NCBI RefSeq assembly: GCF_015706575.1 | Contig: NW_024037059.1 | Span: forward strand, 13,863,730-13,927,729 | Direction: 5' to 3' | Source: Patiria miniata | Lineage: Eukaryota > Echinodermata > Asteroidea > Valvatida > Asterinidae | Length of the DNA stretch: 64,000 bases | Shown: piece by piece, positions 57,501 to 64,000 of the stretch | Layout: each line of letters starts with the position of its first letter | Numbering within the stretch: the first letter of the stretch is position 1 | Program-made: the position numbers and the translations under genes | The notes under the pieces: generated by a model | Told to the model about the DNA's origin: nothing | Seen by the model: the letters and a program-made list of their open reading frames with translations, nothing else | The model's database searches: none

Positions 57501-60500
57501 ATGTATTTACCGCTTCATCAGCAAGCCAACCAGTCGTTTTGTTTCCATCTGCGCTCATCACAAGGTACGCTATGTTGAGCTTGTGAAGCATTGGCCGTGT
57601 TCCCTGACTAATGGCACATGTGGGTGTGATGGTTTTCTGACTGGTGTCCTGTGGATAAAACGAAAAAGAAACTGCCAATATGGGCGAGCTCAGTTGGTAC
57701 ACGGTAGCGCCTTGCTGTAGCGTTACACGGGATTGCAGACTCAATTCCTGGCTTCAGTCAGTTTTTTTTGTTCTTATAATATGTGTAAAGGTACCATTAA
57801 AGGGAAGATACAACATTTGCAAACATCATAAAACGAATTGAAACGAATGAGCAAATTATCACGAAATATCTTACTGGATTGTTAGGGAATGACAGTCTCA
57901 AGCATCCTGTAAAGTTGTGGCTCCTGGTATGCTGGCATTTTCAAGAAAAAATGTATTTTTCAAACTCTGGTCGGCCGACCAGCGTTGGAGAAAACTGGCT
58001 TTTTTTCAAAAAGTGCTCCTAATTTTTCATATTGAGTTCGTCTGCATTTTCTTTGCAATTGATTACACACCTGTGAAGACTACAAGCCTGCTAGACTGAT
58101 TCTATGATCTTACAATTCCCCAAACTCTATAAATTGCTCCGTTTCATCTTAAAAGGGGTCAGGGAACCAGACTACAAGAATATGATTGGTTTTCTTGGTT
58201 TTTCCAGCATATACGAACCCAAAACTAAAACAAGTCAGTGTAACAATATTTGCAATAACATACTAATCCTCTCCAAATCCATTTATTTCTGAAAATTGCA
58301 GCAAAAGCAAATGTTGTACATTCCCTTTAAGGAGACATGTGTTATCGTAAATTCTTCGCACGATGGGAGACATCGGTCATTAGGGAGACATTTTCATGTC
58401 TCCCTAATGTCACAGCCCCCTTTAGAGGCAAAATCTTACCGTCGCAATTAGATTATATTTGTTGCTCGTGGTCTACTTAGTAAACATACCAAAATTTATG
58501 GGAAAAGGACAAGGGAATTTTGGCTAAGGGCACATTTAAGTTTGAAACATTTTGTACACAAGTCTATGGGGATGTTTCCCAAATGTCCAATCCAGGGTTA
58601 TAATTATTAATATTATTATTATTTATTTCTGGTAATGAAACCAAGGATTCCTCAAAGGCACCCTAGGCACTGTAGCTCGCAAGCCTGAAGAAACCTGTAG
58701 AGAGGAGACAGTGAGAAGAAATTACAGTTTTTCAGGTGGGAGGAAAACCCCAGAAGAATATTCTGGGAAAAACCCACGGAATCAGGTAGGGACTGAAAAC
58801 CCAATCCACATATTGGCCCAGGCGGGATTCGCACCCGGGTCACAGCGGTGGAAGGCAAGGAAAGTACCACTACGCCAACCTGACTCCCTTGAATATTAAA
58901 TAATTAAATCGTGTCAACAAAGTTTGTTAAAAATCAAATTAAATTTCACTGACATGTCGCCTTGGCTGAAAATTAAAAAGTGGAACATGCTTTATTTCTA
59001 TAGTTTAATTTCTCAAAAATCGATTCACTCGCCATTTTCTGCTTTTAGGTTGTAACATACGATCATGTGACAACGAAGGTACGCTAGACATGCAAGCATG
59101 CCGCTGCTTATGCAGCACCAACAGGAATGGAACCGATTGCTCTGGTACGTACTGGTTCTTGACCTTTTAGGCTGTCTATTTTTGTTAAGAATCTAGTATC
59201 TGATTACTAGAAACTGCGTTTGACCAATTATATTCAAATATTCGAAACTGCAATTGCGTGCTGCGCAGGGAAAAAGCTAGACAAAAAGTGGGCCAGTTAA
59301 AAATTACCTGTAGCAGTGGATATGGGCGCTGCAGAGTTTCGCAGTTTATAAGTATTGTATAACTGTAAAAGGGCGTTAACCTGCTGAAAGGATAACGCCC
59401 TACCTAGAGCAAAAGTTTTAACTGCTAAAACCTTATCATTATCAAACCTTTTTTCAGGTTATAATACAAGTACTAAGACGTTTGACCACTAGATCAGTGT
59501 TACATTTACCTTTGCATGTATTTTCTTCAGAGTGTGGACTATCGTGTTTGAATGGAGGCACACTAGATGATTCAGATTGCCAGTGCAGATGTGATAAGGA
59601 CTGGACCGGGATGAACTGCTCTGGTAAGGACTACTGGTGAATATGGGTTCCGTGCTCGAACTTTTGTGAGCCCAGTTTCATAGAGCTGCTTAAGCATAAA
59701 ATTTGCTTAAGCACATACAAAAATTGCTTAGTAAAATCAGGTTTCCCGCCAAAACTCCATGCGATATTCACTGCTTGTGACTGGTATTTAGCTGTTGTTT
59801 ACTTAGCATAACAATCGCATGGAGTTTTGGCCGGTAACCTGATTTTATTAAGCAAGACTTTTTTGTGCTTAAGCAAATTTTGTGCTTATAAGCAGGGCCC
59901 AATTTCATAGAGCTGCTTAAGCACAAAATTTGCTTAAGCACATACAAAAATTGCTTAGTAAAATCAGGTTTCCCGCCAAAACTCCATGCGATGTTCACTG
60001 CTTGTGACTGGTATTTAGCTGTTGTTTACTTAGCATAACAATCGCATGGAGTTTTGGCCGGTAACCTGATTTTATAAAGCAAGACTTTTTTGTGCTTAAG
60101 CAAATTTTGTGCTTATAAGCAGGGCCCAATTTCATAGAGCTGCTTAAGCACAAAATTTGCTTAAGCACGAAAAACACATTGCTTAGTAAAATCACGTAAC
60201 CCACCAAAACTCCTTGCGATGTACATTGCTTGTGACTGGTATTTAGCTGTTGTTTACTTAGCATAACAATCGCATGGAGTTTTGGCCGGTAACCTGATTT
60301 TATTAAGCAAGACTTTTTTGTGCTTAAGCAAATTTTGTGCTTATAAGCAGCTCTATGAAATTGGCCCCAGATGTGTGTACTGATTCATGCGCTAAATTAT
60401 GAGCTACATGTAGTTTACTTCATGTTATCTAGAGTGCTGTATTTCCTATTACTATACCTCATACATATTCATGATCGAGAGCCGAGTTATCACTGGTTCA

Positions 60501-62259
60501 TTCACCATCGCGTGTCAGCCGCTAGTTTTGTTGTTTACCAAGGGTTCTTTACGAAGCAATCTTAGAACTAGTGCACGGGCGTAATGCGCACGCGCGAACA
60601 TCACCCTTGCAGCATGCAGGAGCTACATGAAATAAGATGGGCACACGCACAACAAGACTTTACCGAGAAAACTTATGTGTAACTTCATGTAATTTTTGTG
60701 AATATGTATGAGGTATAGTAAAACAAATAAAACATGGTTTTAGAAGTTGAAACATGGTTTTAGAAGTCGGTATTAAAAGTTAAGACTAGTCGCCGAGGGA
60801 CTAGTCTGTCAACTTCCAATACCTTGGGGAGCTAATATCGATTATAACACCTCACCCACAGATTCTGTATCTCGATTGGCCGAGATCGAGTCACATGGCA
60901 TTCACTGTTTTTGCTATCTCACTGTGCACTGCCAAACGTACTATACCCGTAGCAACCAGAGTACTATACGCATAACCGGTATTGTGTGCAAATGCATATG
61001 GGTGTACGCATTGCACGTGTTCTAAAATGCTAGCGCAACAGAGCGAAGGGTTCAAACATTTTGTGAAGGGGTAGTTTTGGAAAAGTGCAAGTAAATTCTC
61101 AACTAATTTTGTATCAAAATAGAAATTAATCAGTTATCGCTTAAAATCAAGCAGAATCTGTGGGAGAGGTGTTATAAAACAAATATTGACTGCTTTATCT
61201 CGAAGTGTAGTAAAACTAGCCTCCCTCGGTGATCCATGGAGCATTCTATTTTCCCTCGGAATGCTTCATGGATCACCTGTAGTTTTACTACACCACTCGA
61301 AGCAGTCGGTACTTGTATATTATAACACCTCACCCACAAATTCTGTGTCTTGATTGGCCGAGAGCGAGTCACATGTTACTTTCTTAATTTTGCTATCTTT
61401 CTGTGCACGGCCGAAAGTACTATGCGCATAGCAACCAAAGTACTATACCATTAGCAACCAAAGTACTATTTCCACAGCGTGGTATTTGTGTGCAAATGCA
61501 TGCTGGTGTGCGCGTTGTGCGTAGCGCGTATTATTCCAAAGAGAGCGCGCCGCAGACTTGGGTTCAAACATTTCGTGAAGGGGTAGTTTTTAAGAGAGAA
61601 ATACATTTTCCACCAATTTTGTATTGAAATTGAAGTTTATTTCAGCTGTGTTCAGATTTAAAAAACTTAAAATATTAAAATCAAGCAGAATCTTTCGGTG
61701 AAGTGTTATAAAACAAATATTGAATGCTTTATCTCGTGGTGAAGTAAAACTAGCCTCCCTCGGTGATCCATGGAGCATTCTATTTTCCCTCGGCTTCGCC
61801 TCGGGAAAATAGAATGTCCATGGATCACCTCGGGAGGCTAGTTTTACTACACCACTCGAAGCATTCAATATTTGTATACTATCAACCCTCAAACCATGTT
61901 TTATTTGTATACTGTTGGGATCAGTGATTGATCGAAATCCGCATATACTTTTTTTCAGAGTGTGGACTATCGTGTTTGAATGGAGGCACATTGGATGTTC
62001 CAGATTGCCAGTGTAAATGTGATAAAGATTGGACCGGGCGGGACTGCTCCAGTGAGTACTTCATCTAAAAAAAAAATGATCAAATTTGTTTGATTAACAA
62101 GATGGAAATGCGTGCCAGGGTGATTGCTTTGACATTTTCTATTTTTAGAATCATCATTTTCAGATTGCGGGCTGAAGTTCTGTCTGAATGGTGGTACACT
62201 GAATCCTACAGCATGCCAGTGTTCGTGCAGTGAGGGTTGGTCTGGACACAACTGCTCTG
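54572..62259 (+). CDS. Extracellular EGF-like-repeat protein, partial gene, 7 exons placed
   Basis: Exons: 54572-54619, 55583-55691, 57371-57564, 59049-59144, 59531-59623, 61959-62051 and 62164-62259. The last four are each one cysteine-rich EGF-like module with phase-1 borders: CNIRSCDNEGTLDMQACRCL, CGLSCLNGGTLDDSDCQCRC + DKDWTGMNCS, CGLSCLNGGTLDVPDCQCKC + DKDWTGRDCS, and CGLKFCLNGGTLNPTACQCS + CSEGWSGHNCS. Six cysteines follow the C-x4-C-x8/9-C-x-C-x-C-x8-C plan with GW or W-TG before the last. The three upstream exons are less certain but splice in frame and are Cys-rich (CNVGTTCADGFYCAGGECLK + CSPCPDL). No start codon or signal peptide was located, and the 3' end may lie past the window. 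Such arrays usually mediate adhesion or ligand binding outside the cell. The specific family is unknown. Confidence 0.75.
55156..55372. mobile_element. TTAA-bounded MITE, copy 2
   Basis: 217 bp, bounded by TTAA at both ends, nearly identical to 49043-49262. It lies in the intron between the first two placed exons of the EGF gene. Confidence 0.88.
56711..57204. mobile_element. 494-bp foldback element: near-perfect 235-bp inverted repeat
   Basis: Arms 56711-56950 and 56974-57204 are about 95% identical around a 23-nt spacer (cccgatgcagagtagcataaacg). Edges read ttaaagaggttgtgg and ccacaacctctttaa, that is TTAA at both ends. The left arm has about 9 extra bases (tcatgcctg region). It sits in the EGF-gene intron, 167 bp before exon 57371. 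Confidence 0.93.
57565..58340. other. Intronic sequence, no separate gene
   Basis: A 107-codon minus frame (57744-57421) overlaps exon 57371-57564 on the other strand. It shows no known domain and is treated as a shadow. Confidence 0.45.
58363..58596. mobile_element. MITE of the gggagac family, copy 3
   Basis: It shares with 20819-21019 and 21072-21345 the words agggagacattttcatgtct, atcttaccgtcgcaa, gctcgtggtc.a.ttagtaaa and acacaagtctatgggga. Confidence 0.7.
58597..58889 (-). repeat. tRNA-derived SINE
   Basis: On the minus strand it begins gggagtcaggttggcgtagt (pol III A box TGGCGTAGTGG), with the B box gggtgcgaatcccgcc about 35 nt further. Then comes a unique body (ccgtgggtttttcccagaat region) and an AAT-rich tail at 58600-58627. 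That is tRNA head, body and simple-repeat tail. It is truncated by nothing obvious and lies in an EGF-gene intron. Confidence 0.82.
59672..60366. mobile_element. Three fused copies of a 227-bp palindromic MITE
   Basis: Starts of units (tagagctgct) lie at 59681, 59908 and 60135, exactly 227 bp apart. Each unit has inverted arms of tcatagagctgcttaagcac and gtgcttaagcaaattttgtg around a central gttgtttacttagcataac region, with ccgccaaaactccatgcgat and atcgcatggagttttggccg as an inner stem. Only the last copy keeps the full right terminus (agcagctctatgaaattggc), so neighbours share ends. Confidence 0.92.
60449..60722. mobile_element. MITE with 23-bp perfect inverted ends
   Basis: ttactatacctcatacatat(tca) at 60449-60471 is perfectly inverted at 60700-60722. 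274 bp, no coding capacity. Confidence 0.82.
60842..61177. mobile_element. MITE type X, copy 1
   Basis: The inverted ends ttataacacctcacccacag + attc and gaatctgtgggagaggtgtt + ataa bound the element. The interior includes attggccgagatcgagtcac and gggttcaaacattttgtgaa. Copy 2 is 61320-61712. Confidence 0.85.
61178..61319. mobile_element. MITE type Y, copy 1
   Basis: Inverted arms ctcgaagtgtagtaaaacta and tagttttactacaccactcg surround cctccctcggtgatccatgg and its complement. It is almost entirely one hairpin. Confidence 0.85.
61320..61712. mobile_element. MITE type X, copy 2
   Basis: Same ends (ttataacacctcacccacaa, right end gtgttataa) and interior as copy 1, with a somewhat longer centre. 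Confidence 0.85.
61713..61880. mobile_element. MITE type Y, copy 2
   Basis: The hairpin is as in copy 1, with a fuller loop (ttttccctcggcttcgcctc). It ends about 80 bp before exon 61959. Confidence 0.85.
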
Positions 62260-62318
62260 GTGAGTGCAACTACATGTACATGTACAAATAGAAAATCTCA
62301 GGGATGTAGTCCACAATA

Positions 62319-63048
62319 TATATTGACTGCTTCGAGTGATGTGGTAAACAGCTAGCCTCCCAGGGTGATCCATGGAGCTAAAGGTTCTGTGACACTGTCA
62401 AGTCCATGCATGGCGTTCATATTGCGTTGGTGAAATTCTTTAAAATGTAACAAAACACGCCAAAGACACAGGATTCATGGCGCGAGTGGCTTGCAATGCG
62501 TCTCTGTGAAGTCCACCAGAAGTCTAAGACGTCCGTGTGGCGTTCTATAGCGTCCTTGCGGCGTTCTCTATGAGTTCCATTGAAGACCAACTAGAAGTCT
62601 GTGCGGCGTCCTCTGCATCCTGGCTGCATTCTCTGCATCCTCACTGCGTCCTCATGGCGTCCGATAAGTTGTGACTTTAAAACGTATGTGGGACATCAGC
62701 TGCCAGAAGTGCGGTGTGTATAAATACTTGGCCCAAAACGGGCGATAGTCATTGAGTCTTCATGTTTGAACGGCATAGACGCAGGAGAGGTGCAGTCCTG
62801 CATGCACGCCCAGTTTGGCAGTTTGGCATTCAGCGAAGTCCTTGGAGTCCCTCTGAAGTCCTCAAGTAGTATCAATGAGTCCCCACGACGTCATCTGCGT
62901 TCTCACCGCGTTTTAGTCAATTTTCTTGGTCGCAGTATGAACTCCATACCAGAACGTGACAGTGTGACAGGCCTTTAGGAAATGGAATGCTACATGAATC
63001 ACCAAGAGAGGTCATCAGCTACACCACAAGTAAAAGCAGTCAATATTT
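62319..63048. mobile_element. MITE type Y, copy 3, split by another MITE
   Basis: The left arm 62319-62378 (attgactgcttcgagtgatg ... gtgatccatggagc) and right arm 62983-63048 (ctacatgaatcaccaagaga ... aaagcagtcaatatt) are the two halves of Y. Between them lies 62379-62978, with its own inverted ends taaaggttctgtgacactgt and acagtgtgacaggccttta. It is rich in gcgtcctc-type direct repeats. Confidence 0.8.
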
Positions 63049-64000
63049 GACAGGGCTCGAAATTAGCAGGAGGAGGTGGCTAAAATGCACCCGTAAATCT
63101 CCAAAATGATCCCGTATGCTTAGTATAATTGTGGAATATCCCCTTGCGCAGCAAGGGTCTATGATATGTGAGCAGAGTCGGTGATTAGTTATGAAACTAG
63201 ACTGCGTCTTGACCTCGAAATTCTGACCATTCAACGGGCACCTTCTATATTGAGTCTTCGGTAACCCGTTATCATAGACATCTAATAAAACCTAGACAGG
63301 ACATATCTGTTATGCTTTTACGTTGTGAATTGTGTTAGCAAAAATAGGCTACGTCACGCAGCCTGTAACAATATGTAACGCGATGCGTGAATGCCTGTGG
63401 CTTTGAATGATCATCACATAATTATTTTAAATAACGCGGGTAATGCGAATGCCCTCTTGCACGTTCACGTCGCGCAGCATTTTACTAACGATTTTGAAAA
63501 GCCAATGTCGGGTTTTATTTATTCTCTATGCCCGTTGTTGTATTACAAACACATGGCATCCAAATCGACCAATCAACAGCTTAGTCCAGATTTCGGAATG
63601 AGTTCAGTGACGTCATGTCGACTCGGATTGGCTGGCGCGAGGGGCTGCATAAACTTGCATGCTTAGGTATATCAGACGTTGGACTGGAAATAGGGAGGGC
63701 TCCGTTGGACAACGGGTGCCGATACCCAGACTACTGTATGCTCTGATATCAAGAGCAACCACTCTAAGTGCCCATCTCCGTTTCAACATGGAGGAATTCC
63801 TGACTTATTTTATTTGCGCCACAAAGGCTATCGAAACTGGCACACAACTTTGCCTTCATTAATGTAGAAATACATTAAAGCTATAGTCCATCATTATCAG
63901 CCATCCAAAAAGTAACTGGCGTAATTATTGTTGAAAAACAAACTTGGTAAATGAAAGATAGTAAGGGAACTAAACTCCCTGTGAAATTATTCTTTCTGGG
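63049..64000. other. No gene recognised; dispersed repeat at the window end
   Basis: 63876-64000 (ttaaagctatagtccatcat ... aaactccctgtgaaattatt) matches 43258-43390. The remaining frames carry no motif, and no further EGF exon is seen. Confidence 0.5.

Noticed and set aside
57421-57744. 107-residue minus-strand protein
   Set aside because: It overlaps a plus-strand Cys-rich exon whose splice phases match the EGF exons. The minus frame has no motif or splice partner.
58805-58889. A tRNA gene on the minus strand
   Set aside because: A and B boxes are present, but the sequence does not close into a full cloverleaf acceptor stem. It leads straight into a body and an AAT-rich tail, so it is the head of a SINE.
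59768-60264. Two similar minus-strand proteins (CLSSSMKLGPAYKHK...)
   Set aside because: They are translations of the tandem MITE units. The similarity reflects the DNA repeat, not a gene family.

Overview
This is a 64 kb piece of a repeat-crowded, intron-rich animal genome. Long AT-rich non-coding stretches, multi-exon genes with GT-AG splice sites, many animal-type DNA transposons, a tRNA-headed SINE and dozens of short inverted-repeat elements (MITEs) rule out a prokaryote. Scattered ACATGTAC palindromes and the transposon families present (hAT, Harbinger-like, KDZ/Zisupton-like, piggyBac, IS3EU-like integrase) suggest a marine invertebrate, perhaps an echinoderm or another invertebrate deuterostome. 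The species assignment is inference only.

Layout. 1-4798, minus strand: twelve recognisable exons of a hAT transposase gene, from its first ATG to the C-terminal dimerisation domain at the window edge, with a hAT terminus at about 4798. 4799-9740: three copies of a chimeric repeat in which a KDZ/Zisupton-like transposase tail runs into a Harbinger transposase tail, interleaved with a BED-type hAT fragment and integrase-type helix-turn-helix exons. 10.1-13.8 kb: a piggyBac fragment and other repeat debris. 13.88-14.52 kb: a 24-bp minisatellite with no stops in several frames. 14.7-19.2 kb: three unrelated decayed elements on the minus strand, one of them gag-like and butted against a histone H3 fragment. 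20.8-21.35 kb: two related MITEs. 22.5-23.8 kb: a tandem satellite. 23.8-28 kb is nearly empty apart from possible HPxxxC..C-type exons. 28.3-37.5 kb: remnants of DDE-transposase-like families, with exon duplications, a 45-bp array, a 21-bp array, and a non-autonomous hAT element whose empty site is preserved in a neighbouring duplicate.

Two host genes are supported on the plus strand. At 39937-48472 four exons splice in frame into a 426-residue SLC16/monocarboxylate-transporter-like protein. At 54572-62259 (both ends uncertain) is a secreted or extracellular protein ending, as far as seen, in four cysteine-rich EGF-like domains, each on its own phase-1 exon. Two of those exons are near-identical duplicates.

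The introns and spacers of both genes are packed with MITEs: TTAA-flanked elements, a 494-bp near-perfect foldback, three fused 227-bp units, an alternating X-Y-X-Y array and a MITE nested inside another. I see no CRISPR, operon, rRNA or genuine tRNA gene. The most original signals are the in-frame KDZ-Harbinger chimera amplified as a unit, the hAT insertion dated by a paralogous empty site, the array of CTCF-like motifs, and the modular MITE arrays in the EGF gene introns.
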